DNA of 64,000 nucleotides. It comes from Symsagittifera roscoffensis (lineage: Eukaryota > Xenacoelomorpha > Acoela > Convolutidae). This document shows, in pieces, positions 1 to 13,200 of this stretch. The stretch spans positions 906,287 to 970,286 of the forward strand of contig NC_087063.1 of NCBI RefSeq assembly GCF_963678635.1, in the 5' to 3' direction. How positions within the stretch are numbered: position 1 is the stretch's first letter; each line of letters begins with the position of its first letter. The position numbers and the translations under genes were made by a program. The notes below the pieces were generated by a model, which worked only from the letters and a program-made list of their open reading frames with translations, was not told where the DNA came from and ran no database searches.

Positions 1-1025
1 GAAATTTGTTCGAAATGTTTTAGTGGTTTTCTTTTAATTTTCAGTCTGCTAGCTTGCAATGTTAGTTTCATGCGGTCTCGCAACAAGCAAAAACGGTAAG
101 AAAAAAATCATGGTTCTTTCACACCGGTTGCTGCGCAATAAAACAGGAACGTTCCCAGCACACTGATTTCAGAAAAAATATAAGGTGTAGAAGTAGGGGA
201 TTTCTTCTCTAGGTTCAGTCTCTCTTTTAACGACACCGCAAAGTCGTCCCTTGGGCAGTGAAATCAGCAGGGCGACCGAGATTCACTACTTTCTACAATC
301 CCGAAAGGGTTTTTTGGTGGCAACACTTCTGTATTGTATTATGTTGCTTGCCCCTCTGTGTATTGCTCTTCGGCTGTCTTGTCTCGTCTACTCGATACAA
401 TCACAAGGGTTTCCAATGATAAATTAATTTAGATTATTATATGTCCAATTACAGAAGGCTCTGAGTGGCTAGGATATAATCTAAATTCAAGTCAAAGGGA
501 AGGGTCTGCGATTTATCGGCCAAATTGCCTAATTGCAATTAATTTCCAACTTACTCCGCCAACACTAACTATTCTCTCTCTCTCTAGAGAATCTCTGATG
601 AGAACTAATTATTTACTGGTCTCTTACTCCGAGAACCAACTTTTCGATTCGCTCGCAATTATTCTTCTGACTCTTACAGGCTCTCCGGTACCCTCCAATT
701 CCTTATCTTTCTTTACCCTTTGTTTGCTCTACTGCTTAACTTAATGACGAATCAATTTTACGCTCAGTTTACTATAGCATGTAATACAGTAGAATCACCA
801 ATTCTACATATAGCCAACAGACAGTTGGAGAAGAGTGAATGAATGCAAGTTAAGTTTGACTTCCTACGAGCTTTTTTTGAGATGGTTAAGCAAAATCAGC
901 TGGGAAAATTACACCCTACACCATAGTACGTTCCTCCACTTCGTGTTCTGTTCGGAACAATTCGACATCGAGTGAAGGCGAGAATCTAAGCTTCTATCAT
1001 ACAATTTACCAGAAATAGTTCTGAA
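1..1025. other. 3' flank of the AF9/ENL gene
   Basis: Non-coding by inspection. No AATAAA was found on the minus strand within this kilobase. There is a (CT)n run near 575. A plus-strand acceptor/donor pair at 45-95 is discussed under rejected items. Confidence 0.5.
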
Positions 1026-1246
1026 CTACTTGCCTATGCCTAAATCCCACAAAAAATTGCAATAAAATCGGTCAGTAACAAAAAAAACCTTCGCATTATA
1101 GCACTTGGCTTTTACAAAAAGTAGAACCTTGCGTAGCTTTTCACAGTCCTCGGATTCATTCATGAGTTTGTGCAGCTGTTCTAGTTTGAGCAGGTAGTCC
1201 ACGTTGTAGCTGTCTTGAGCACTCAAGTGGCTCTCACTCTCCTCGC
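1026..1246 (-). CDS. MLLT3/MLLT1-like: AF9/ENL exon 12: C-terminal AHD and stop
   Basis: Encodes 73 residues: YNVDYLLKLEQLHKLMNE, a second helix, then FFVTDRFYCNF and WDLGIGK before TAG. This matches the AF4/DOT1L-binding ANC1 homology domain up to the conserved L-D. The usual final dozen residues (helix after the L-D) are absent. Confidence 0.85.
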
Positions 1247-4200
1247 CTGAAATTGACTAACGAATCAACCTTAAATAACATCAAGTAAATTGATTTTCCT
1301 GCCATGTAAAAACAGCGTTGATACTTTCGAATAAAAAGTTTTTATTTCACCGAGAGAACGTTTTTGAGTCAAAAAGCTCCAAAGAGAAAGCTATTTTTCG
1401 GGCACATATTGGACTTTGTATTGGGGGCGTTCTTTGGTTTTTGATAGCAAAGTCCTTTCAGCAGTAATTTGGTCGAGGTTCAACGTTTCCAAAACAATAG
1501 GAAAACTTGGGATCTTCCCCCTTTATTACAATGGGGGGGGGGGGGTAACTGATTATATGCGTAACTGATCAATTCTCTCTTTTTATAAGTGTGGTGGGGG
1601 GGGGGGGGAGATTTGTTACAAGGTACCATAAGGGGGAGATAGTTAACAAGATCCGAAAACTTGATCGAAATTTGTTGAGAAAAACAACACCAATATTCGC
1701 AACTCTTTTTCTTATTTTATTATACAATTTTTGGTTTTTAGGCGAAATTGGTGAATATTCACTTACCATATTGATTCAATACAAGCTAAGTTGCTATTTT
1801 TGTGTTCGTTAAAATGTCATTGATAGTTTTTTCCAAAAAGTCCTCTCCTTTACACACGAACAAAACTTTTTTTCATTATCATTAATGTAACATTAACTGT
1901 CGTCCAAACCTTCTGTGCCACTTGTACAGCAACTGCCTATTCTTATTATTTATTGGCGCAAAAAATACTTACAGCAAAAAAAACACCCTCACGTTAACAA
2001 TAGCCACTAAAAAGCGAAACCTTTTTTGACTGGACTAATACACAAAGATTACTTCGGCACGCCTATAAAGTTGCTATTTTCGTATGCTCGCTGAAAAAAG
2101 GTTGGATTTCAGCATTCAATTAAGAACCAGTGAATGAAAATGAATATTAGCAATAGAGAAAATTCTCTCGGTATTTTTTAAATTGCCAAAAAGAAGGACA
2201 TCCCAAATTTGAAGTCCTGTTTAAGGTTTCAAAAAAACTTTTAACCATGAAAAATTATTTTGCATGAGTTTCCTACACCGAAACTTGAATACTAGGAGAA
2301 ATAAACTCACCTAAGGATAAACTATTGTCTTCTTTATCAAAGTCAACTTCTTGGTCATCAGCAGAATCTTCGCCATTCAAACCATCCTCCGAGTCCGAGT
2401 TTGCACTATCTGATGACCCGGGAGCACTTTCATTCTTTTTCACATTTTCCATTCGCTTTCCCGAAATTTGTGCACTCTTCGAGCATCCGGAAGAACTAGC
2501 ATGTTTGGTCTGGACTTCGACCTCGACTTCTGAATTGTTGTCGGCAATATCAGAGTCACTCGCACTAGATTCGTTTTCCGACAGCCTCGGAATCGGATTG
2601 TCGGTCGGCATTTTCTTGCCTCCCGACTGTCCGCTGGAATTGCGCTTCTTTTTGTCTGCTTCAACATCAAGATTCCCTTCTTCTTTTACAGCAGTCACAG
2701 TCTCTTCATGTAGGCTTTTCCCTTTGATAGTCTTTCCTTTACTTTTCTGCGATGACGCAACTGACTTTCCCTTTTCAGTCTTGTCTGCAGATATTTTTTT
2801 CTCCGATCCTTTAAGTTTGCCGCTTTTAGGCATGGGAGTTGGCTCCATACTAGACGGAGTGTGTTTAGCTGTTGGTTTGTGGATTTTCATCACAGATGGC
2901 TGTTCTTCGGATTCCGATTTCAATTCTACTTTGGCTGCATCAGTTCGAGTTTCTTCAGCAACATCATCTTCATCTTCATTTGAATCCCCTCCTGAGCTGC
3001 TGGTTTCATCTTGAAACAATTAAAACAAAGAATTGTATCGAAACAATTAAAAGAAAGAATTGCATTGAAAATATATGACGACACTCATTGAAAAAATACT
3101 TCAAACGCTAAAAGTTTTGCAATAAAAACAAAAGCTTCAAAAGTTCCCCCTTTTTAAGCCGAAAATAATAATAATAATACTGCAACAGCTTACCTTCAAA
3201 TCCAAAAAACAAATCGGCGATAAAATTTGGAGAAAAAATTTTATTTGGCAGAGATGTTTTTAGATTCAATTCGTTCATCTGAGAATGGAAAAGCCGAAGT
3301 AAAATATTTTCCGAGACATTCGTACAATTTCCATTTTTTCAATGCAATGCAAATTAAAAATGTGAACAAATGAAAATTCAACGGTTTTAAATAAATATTG
3401 AATGGTTTTCTAATTGCAGTGAAAAGATAATGACAAGGTTTGCACGCATTGGCCGAGTAATTAACTTTCTCATGGGCCAGGGAGACAAGTTATGACTCGC
3501 AACAAATTTCATCCGAACGATGGATATGTTTCGTCGGTCAAGCCAACGAAAGATATTGAACATCCGAGTTTCGAGCGGATTAACGTGGATAAAATGACAC
3601 TTCTTCACGAAATAGTTTTATTCATCGGTGATTAAAAAAGCTTTTTCGGACGCTGTGTCCTGAAACAGGCGAATGTATTTACAGGTACGACAACAATGCC
3701 AACATCTTTAAGTATGTGAGACAAGATTGTTGTTTACCTTCAGAGGAACTATTTGAGGTGCTGCTTGAACTGCCACTGCTTTCACTCAGCGTCATTTTTC
3801 GCCATCTTTTCTTCTCGGAACTCACTTCTTTGTTCTCTTTTTTGCTCGCTTCCACCTTCTCTTTCTTCATATCCACCGTCGCTTCTACTCCCCCTAATTG
3901 GCTCTTTTTCTTTTTGCCCTTCTCCGATGTCGTCGTTGTTTTTCGTTTCTTCTTCGGCTCGAAGGCGCCCTCGATGTCACTCGAACTGCTCTCCTCGCCC
4001 TCTAACTCCTTCATGAAGTCCGACTTGAAGCCCCCTGATGAACTGCTAGTAGTTTTTGCTGCATTTGAACTTGGCTTCAATACATGACCCACCGATTCCG
4101 AGTCATCGTCAGCGGCTTTTTTCGCCACCAAATTGTCATGATTTGATGAGCTTTTCGACCTGTGAGAAGATGGCTCCATCTCCACAACACTTGCATCGTC

Positions 4201-7200
4201 AGCTGGTTCCGCTTTCATAGATCCACCGGAGTTGCATTCCCGATTTGATTCTACAGATGAAAAGAATGTTGGCCGATGTACTTTTGAAAAACTTCCTTCC
4301 ATGCCAAGTCAGGCCAGTTAATCTATAGTTGCAAGAAATTATTAGCGATGCTATAAATTACAGGGTCAAATCACCTTCGGTATTACTGATGGTAAAAATT
4401 AGACTATTGGTCTTAAACTTGGATAAAGATATTATCCAAACAATTTCTTCTTTAAATTAAAAAAAAATTTTAGTTCGATTTTTTTCTTCGTTGCTACTGT
4501 TCGCAAAAACTTTAACGTACGGTGGTTTCATATCCGAGATATTTAAAAATAAATTTTGGCAAAAAAACTGATTTTGAAGTTTTAGTTCAATGTAATGGTT
4601 CTTAATCTAGATACTATTTTGAATCTGTTAACTCAACACTTGATTCGATTCGAAGACTATTCGATTCATTCGCTCCCAGAGTGATTACTCCCGCAAGGCC
4701 AATTTATCTACATTTTAAAAACTATTTTCTGTACCTCCCACTTGTAGTTGCATTTAGTTGTTAATGATTCTTTTCGTTCGAAGGAAGAGTAAAAATGAAT
4801 TATCTCTCTGAAAGATCCTCAACAGTCTTTTCAATGATGTTTTTCATTTGAGTTTTTTCCGCAACTTCACAAAAAAGGTTTAAAAAGTGCAGACTGATTC
4901 AACACTGAGCAAAAAATGGCTGTTTTTTTTCTGAATGTACAAAAACCAGTAGTATTAATAGTTTAGTTCAAACAGAAGCACATTCCGGAATTTTTCTTCA
5001 TTGCTTCAACCTCTCTTATCCAATCAGAACAGCCGAGACAACCATTTATGGCATTTTTCAGAGCTCAAGCAGATGGTCTTTATCACAATGAAACTTGAAA
5101 AAAATTAGCAACAGTTTTTGCTGCGAAAACAAATAATTCATCTGATTAACGTGGTTTAATTGTTTCCCATGTGAACTTCCCATATTGAAATTTGATAGCA
5201 GAACACATGTTTGCAAGTTATATATGTCATCAAGCGACAATTTCTAAGTGACCCTCAAAATTAAAACAAAATAATCTATATATCTGATCTTAAAACATAA
5301 CAGTAGCAAAAAATAAATTGCATGCTGAAACAAACCAATGATAGACTAAATAGTATAACTAAAAAAAACAAATCTCAAAAATTTTTGCCCAAAAATTTCG
5401 AATGATCACGAGCCAAGGACTTTCTTCTTTGTGAAAACAACGAAGTGAAGCAGAATTGAGTGATTTGGTAGCAGAAGTCTGTTATGAAGCAACTTGCTCC
5501 GGGTAACCTGACACTCAACATCAACTGTAGGCGATTGAACAAAAAACACTTGAGCTGTTGCTATGTATCCCCCCGTGCGAAAATACTTCAATGATCAATT
5601 AGCCGATCAATAAATTGAACAACTGTAAGCTTACTTTTATCCTTTTTCTTTTTGACCTTTTCCCTCTCGAGAGTAGCTCCCTGGTGGGTGTCTGTGGGAC
5701 CTAGGGATGATATGGTTGCTTTACTGCTGGTGGCATGTGTACCCAAAGTGAACCCTGAATCAGACTTCTCCTTCTTGTTAGAAGACACTGTCATGTTACT
5801 GCCTAAATACAAATGACAATTGGAATGCTAGTTAAGTCATACGCTTTCTGCAGACAAAAATAGAGACGTTTTATAACAAAACTCTTAACACTATCACTAC
5901 AACCGGTCAGAGCTTTAAAACGGGTTGAATGAATTAGATGGAGGGGGTGTGAACCTGAATAGCTGACCAGGTGTAGTTACATTTGTAGCAATACACCACA
6001 CAGCTAGAGCGACAGGATCTATGAACAGGAACACCACTGGAACACTCACCTGTTTTTCCTCCCGTGGACTGCGTATGTCCTCCTGATGATGACGAGGAGG
6101 ACGAGGTTGCTGTCGTTGGTTGAGGCGGCGGCGGCTGGGGCGAAGGGGCAGCCGACGATGAAGATGCATTTGTGCTTGCAGTGGCTAGAGATGCGGTGAC
6201 CTTAGAGTGACCTAAAATACACAAAACAATTAGCAAATATAAAATCATTCTAACATTGCTCCAAGACAAATTTGATCGCAGGATTTTTTATCAATTAGGA
6301 AAAAATGATAAAATATTGGATATCCAATATAAATTGGCAAAAACCACAAACTTTTCAAAATATCTCGGCATTTCAGCAGGAAATTTGACCAGGTGAGATA
6401 CGATTTGACAAAACATGCATGCCTTGTACAAAATATAAAAACAATTTGACGATCAAACTGGACGTGAACAGCTTTTTACCTGCACTTGAAGGCGTGTTTT
6501 TGGTGACATAGATGGGCTGTGAAAAGAGTGAGGCCTCAATCTTCTTCTGCTGATTGTGCTGCTGATGGCCACTTCCGCCTGACTTCAACTAAATTTCAAT
6601 TACAGATAATTCTTCCGACAAAATTGGCAGATTTATTTCATCGTTTTATTTCTGTTGATCTTATCCAAATAAGTGCGAAATTTAGTGCGAAATCTAAAAT
6701 AAATATGCTGAAAAACTACAGAACTGACCAGATAAGCAAAAGAATTGAGCTTTGAACAAAAACTTTTGATACACCGTTTTGCATCAAGAAAGGAGAAAAT
6801 GGTTTTTTTATGGTAGCGGAAGCAGGCAGGGATTTAATTTTTTTACAAGGCGTTCGAACTGTCAAAAAATTTGTGAAACTTCTTCAGTTCGACTAACTAT
6901 CGTTTGTTAGGGCGTTCAAAAAGTGGTAACAACCGAAAAACATAGATTCAGATCAACAAATGGATTAATCAGCACTACCTTGTCTTTGTCTTTCTTGCTA
7001 CTCTTCGATTTCTTCGAACCTTCCTCGTCTAAAAAAAAACAGAAATTCCAATTTCTAAATAGTATGTATCACTCATATGCAAACAGAAGTATAACTTACC
7101 TTTCGATCTGTCCTTATCTTTTGAAGAAGACTTGTTGCTCTTGATCTAAAATGAGTAAAAGTTGAACTATCACAACAGGAGCTGATGAAAAGAGAAAAAC

Positions 7201-10200
7201 CTACAACATGGCACACTAGCAGTGGGAAAATTGAAGACAAAGAACTCAAGGAAACTGAAGACAGGATAGATTTTTAAAAAATTTCAACTTTTGGATTATG
7301 AAGAATAAAATCAGGGGCGGATCTAGGATTTTCTCGAGGGGGGGGCGGATTTTCAAAAAACTGTCAAAAATTTTGACGACCTTTTTTTTTAGCTGACCAA
7401 CTTGATTTTCCGAGCTCCCCTAAAGCACTAAAAAGACTATGTTTTGGCTAAATATTCTGCGCCGCAGGCAAATATTTGAAAAAAAACAGGTCAAAAAAAC
7501 CGTTTTTGGGCACTTTTTGAAAAATTTTGACAAAAAAATCGCGTTTTTTGGCGCGCACTCCCCTTCAAAAAATAGTATATATTGGCGCCAAAGGCGCATT
7601 TAGAAAAATTTTAGGGTCGGTCGGCCAAAAATGGATTTCTTAAAAAGTACCAAAGGGGGGGGACTCTTTGGGTCGGCAGGTGGTCGAATCCCTGAGGGGG
7701 GGGGGGGGGGGCGTCCGCCCCCCCCCCCCCAAATCCGCCCCTGAATAAAATACTTCACGTTAACGTTATTTTATAATCTAGAAGCTGTAAAACTAATCCG
7801 TTTAAAGAAAAATGGACCAAAAGATAATTTTTGTAATCCGCTGGAAAATCTAAAAATTAAAAACACTTTCAAAACTAAAATTCATTCACGTTTTTTTTCT
7901 CGCCATATGTTTTTGCGCAAATGAAGATTATAATCTGCCTTTTGTAGCGAGTAATTTCGCCGTTCGATTCAAAAATCGAACGGCGAAAAATTAAGAACGA
8001 TCAATATCTAAAACATATGACTTACAACAAAAAGGTCTTTAAAAAGAATTGTGTTTAAATTGACCAATTAAGATAACTTCTGAAAGAATGAAATTAAGCC
8101 AACAGACAATTAGGAGTGGCTAAAAATTAAATTTTTGGAAAGTTTTTCATAAAGTCGAAACAAATTTAAATAGCAACAATTTTTGATGAAATTATACGGA
8201 ACTGCTGGAGACTTAAATATAAATACACTTGGAAAGCAAAAAGAAAGAGCAGTTTTTAGGCCAAATGATTTTTAGTAATAAAAAACACCCTACAGCACAG
8301 TTCCTTCCCAGTTGTTCGGTAAATGGCCTGAAGAAAAAATTCAAAACTTCATCTTTTGCCCATCTTCACTCACACGCAATGTCAAATATAAAGATGATAT
8401 TTCTCCCATCTAGCACCCTTTATTTGCACCAGTTAGCTGGCCTTGATTCAAATAGTAATGATTTCTAAGCCGAGTCAATTTGTCGTTTACGCTACGTGCT
8501 AATATGAGACGCACTAAACATTCCATATTACCAACTTTCAAATTCCCATTACTTTGCTAAAAAATGATCACAGGCAACTTTTTCACATTTTTTTTGAGCT
8601 CAGAGCATAAATATCTTCTAGATTAATTGAATAATTTGCCAAAAATTTCTAAATAAAAATCCGATATTCTGCTGAAGAAAAAATACCCAGAATAGACTTG
8701 GGCATTAAACAACGCTTCCTATTCAAAAAACTGAACGAAGAAAACAATTTAAAAAATTTCAGGTTCTTTTCTGATTATAAGGTTATATTTCCAAAACTAC
8801 TCGATTTCAGGTATTAGTAATTTTAACTCAGAAATGCAACCCTAAAATACCATTGTTTGACTTCGTTAATTTTTTTTCCATTAGCCCATACGATATCTTT
8901 TGCTGCTATCAACTGTTTAACCATTTAAGCATAATTTCTTAGAAAAAAAAACACTATTTTTGAAACACTTTAAATGTTTATTGAAAATTTTCGAAGAAAA
9001 AAAACAGTCATAACTCAAAAACTAAAACAAAACTAAGCAGACTTTTTACAAGACCAGATGAATAACGCCTAAGCGTACCATCTCAGCACCACAAATTTTG
9101 AAACAAACGTCAAATTTTGATTTCAGAAGGGTTTGAGCAGTCATACTTCGAAGCCACATCTGCAACCGCTGGAATGGAAAAAATGTGTCATCAGTCGGCC
9201 GCAGGGTTGCGAAATTCTGACAAAAAAACTTCATATAATGAAAATTAAAATATTGAAAAAGCCTATTTAAATGTAGGCCACGTCTGCAACTGCAGAAACA
9301 TCCTGACATCATTTCATATTTCATCAAACTTTCAGCAATTTTGAGAGTAATATTTCTAAGAAGTTCAAGTTGTTTGAAAATTTTTGATAAATCAAAAAAC
9401 ATCATCTCGCAAAAATAAGTTGAGCAGTCAAATTTTGAGGCCAGATTTGCAACCTCTGAGAGTACTCTGGCAGGACCCAACAGTAGGCTTGAGAACTTTT
9501 CATACTGCGAAGTTTTCAAAATCGAAAAATCAATTTTAAAAAAATCATATCTCGGAAACAAATAGAAACCCTGAGAGTACCTGACAGCACCTCACTATAT
9601 GGTCGAGAGTTTCAAATGTTGTGAACACGCATTTTAACAAGCCAATTATGGAACGCTCGTTAAATAATGTATAGTTGGATGAATACCACCGTACACTACC
9701 CTAGACTGCGCTGCCTTCCTCCAACTGTCACATGTTGGCATGATAGCTACAGCCTTACCTTCGGGCCTTACAATTGTCGTGGAAATCATAAACCGGAAAA
9801 TCGCAAAAAAATAAGCATTGAAAGATACAATATTGCATAAACGTGCGAAAATCTTTTCATTAAATATGGAAAAATATTACTTAGGAAAAACTTGGCAAGA
9901 TATTGAAGCCAGCGTTTAGAACTATAATAGATAGATAGAAATATATTATTTGAATTGGAAAAAACCTGTGCTGAGGAACATATGCAAACAAAACTAAGCT
10001 GACACACAATTCACTCCCAATACAATTGTTTCAAGAAAAAGTTTCAAATTGAAGTTCAAACGAGCACTGAAATGTCTAAAATGGGCTGTAACCAATATTT
10101 TAATTTGAAATCTCAAGAATTTTAGCCTGTCCAGCACATTAAAATACTGTGCACGTATTGTTAACAACTATTCAGTATTTATCTTAAATTAGTTGTGTAC

Positions 10201-13200
10201 CTGAAAATTATTATTTCGGTTTGATAAACACGTCTTTAGAAAAAGTACTTCGAATGACTACCGATTTTATATTTTCACGTGTGGAAGCATAGTTAGTTTT
10301 CCAGAAAAAATCGAGAATTCCGCCGCGAGAATTTTTTTTACCAAACGTCTTTTTTTGCTTTCTTCGTCTCGGAATCCCCGCTCAAAAATAGTATATTGGC
10401 GCGAAGGACACCCAAAGAAAAATAATGCCAGTTAAAAATGGATGCTTCCATTTTCCTTTAAACCGCTAAGGAATCCATCCAATTGGCAAGTAAAGCATCG
10501 ACTAGTTTTTCAGTTTTTGTAGAATTTTAGGCGCTTGGCGAGGAAATGGTAAAATAAATTAAAAATGAATCATTCAGAAAGGCGTAGAGGGCTGATTTGA
10601 GGGTGCTTTGAACGTGTCTCCACCCGAAAGCGACTTGGGAAATTTTGTAGGTTCAGTCAGCCAAAAATAGAGCAGTCGCAAAATAGCAGCACAGTATGAA
10701 CCCTTCGGATTGCGAGTGTATCGAAAACCGAACTTCTAAGAGTGGCCGAGTGCCCATTAAAAATGCGTTCATGGGCAGACGAGTCGTTCGGGCCTTGCGA
10801 TCGAATCAAAATTGATTTCGTGGTTATAAAAGACCACGTATGAATATTTGACATGGAGATTCTATTTTGAGCATGGTTTGTTCTACATTGTCAAAATTCG
10901 CAATTAGCTCTAGCAAGTTTATAGCGCAACATCGACAGGCATTTTTATTAAGCCTATTGTGCCGCAATTTCTTTGTTGTGCATGCAACAGTTATAAATGC
11001 TGCAAAATGAAAATTTAGAAGGAATTCCATTTATATCAATTCTGCAAAAAATAGTCACACGTACAAAGGAGATAAACTGAAGTGAGCGTATCGTTATTTT
11101 ATACTCCGTTAGTCCGAGCACAAAGAACGGTCAGTTGGACGAAGGTAAGCCCGGCCGAAAAAGTTTAAGATGGCAGTATTCTTGATACCACTATGATTTC
11201 TCAAATCACGCATTTTTCGTTTAAATTGTTGTTTTGAAGTTTTTTTTCCAAATGATGGTGTATGCAAAAAGACCTTATTTAGCATCTATTCCAGAAACCC
11301 CTTAAGAACTCGGGAACTGTGTGATTTACATTCGCCCCTAAATTCAAAAACATTACTATACGTAACACATGGGCGTCGGCTACTTTTGAAATGATGAGAA
11401 ACAAGCGTCAGCTTCTACTTGATCATCATCTAAATCACAGACTGGCATCGTCTCGGTTTGCTCCGAGTGCCTTTCAAGTCAGTGGCCTGCAACTAACCCT
11501 CACGCATTAACGGTAGAAAAGAGAGAGCGTTGCAACAACTACAACTCAGACTCAAAACCTCTTAGAGATTCAATCGGCTTATAGCCAACACATGTACCAT
11601 GTACCAAGCTCTTACCATTTTCTATAATCCAGCCGGAGAAATACTGCAGCAGTTTTTGGAAGACAACTCGAATAAATAGAACCATAAAATAGCATACCAA
11701 AACACCCTTCAGTTTCATGACAAACACTACCACTTTTTAATATTTAAAATGACACAAAATAACACTATTTCAATGCAGAACCGAAAACGACACACTCACA
11801 GCTGCAACGAGTTTAGTCACTGAGGTCATAACATACAAAGGTCACAAAATGATTTCAAACAGGCCTCATGCTTAATTCGGTGCGAACCTTAAGGACCCAA
11901 ATTCTGATCAACTCTTTCTGTGGACCTAGATCGACTAGATTTTCTTCTAGATTTCTGTTTTCGAAGCCGGATCTCCCAATGAATTACCCCTCTTTGCAAT
12001 ATGGGGGGTGGGGTTGGTGTGGTTAACGTAACAATATTCATGGAGCCTAATCTACCCATTTCTACATCGGCCTAGTTCCCGTTGGGTGAACTAAGTATTA
12101 AACGTGCAACATAACACAAGAGCCAAGTAAGATATTCCCAAATAAATTCTACATTTTGCATTGGCATGGAAAACCAACGAACACAGACTGAGATAGAGAG
12201 AGAGAGAGAGGGGGAATTGGGAAAATATAAAATAGATACGAGGAGCGGAACCACACATACAAAATATATTCAGTCTGCCTCAAGCACTGCAAATAGAAAC
12301 AGAGACAGAGCTAGAGCTCACTCTAATATTATAGCACATACATACATGCATAGCATAGCATAGGATAGTACAGAAGCATAAGAGAAGAGAGCTTATTTTT
12401 CCACTGCTTTTCCACAGTTGCATAGAAGGTACTATTCATTCAGTCTTGTCTTTCCTTTTCCTCATTCTCTTTTGAGTAGTTATTACTTATTCACGGCTAC
12501 TTTTTCACTGATTTGGGTAAGACCAAACGCCATTTGCATGCAGATAATAACAACCAACATACACTAACAGCTGGCATACCATAGAACCCCTTTCATAGAC
12601 CTGCCCTACGCTATCTTGACTCTTGGTCCAACCCGTCCTCCCGATCCCCCACCCCAACCAACCCCAACCCCAACCCAAACTTGGTAACTTAAACGCAGGT
12701 AAGCTCTTTAATCGGTAGTAAACATGCGACTAGACTGATATGATATAAGTTAAGTAATAAAATAGCTACAAACTCTTTCTTAACAAATGCAGTCCAAAAG
12801 ACTCCGCATTTATTGTTTAGTCACAACTGTTATTCTTTTGTATGTAATCTCCGATTCCGCATTATCATTTATTGTTCCCACTTTCGTAACGGAATATTTG
12901 TGCTCGTTTGATTGTATGTACACTACACTACGTATAGTAAGTGTTCATAGAGTTTCTATCATTTGTACGCAGTCTTCGAAATAAAGAAAGGAATCTGAGA
13001 AGACGTTTTGTAGACCCAAGGAAGCCACGCACAACCAACGGGACAACAAACAGCACACGCGCAGTCCAAGTGCATTTCAATCTCCTCTTCTCTTCTCTCC
13101 TCTTCTCTGCTCGCCGATATCCAAACTGCTTCCACTACAATCACTCAACTGAGCGGAACGGAATAGCTAGCTAGCACACAGCACTCAGGTTAGACCACTT

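Noticed and set aside
45-95. Plus-strand exon-like segment (acceptor TTTTAATTTTCAG, ATG at 59, donor GTAAGA)
   Set aside because: It fits the acceptor-before-ATG pattern, but only about 12 codons are visible and no following exon was found, so it cannot be supported.
2325-3014. 229-codon plus-strand ORF
   Set aside because: Antisense shadow of the Ser/Lys/Glu-rich AF9 exon 11.
9046-9561. 171-codon minus-strand ORF
   Set aside because: It lies within a degraded tandem repeat found also at 32.5-33.4 kb, has no family match and no splice context.
12640-12680. Telomere-like CCCCAA run
   Set aside because: Only about three imperfect units within a C-rich stretch; ordinary low complexity.
12787-12984. 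65-codon plus-strand ORF with hydrophobic, signal-peptide-like start
   Set aside because: No homology, no splice or poly(A) context; expected by chance in AT-rich DNA.
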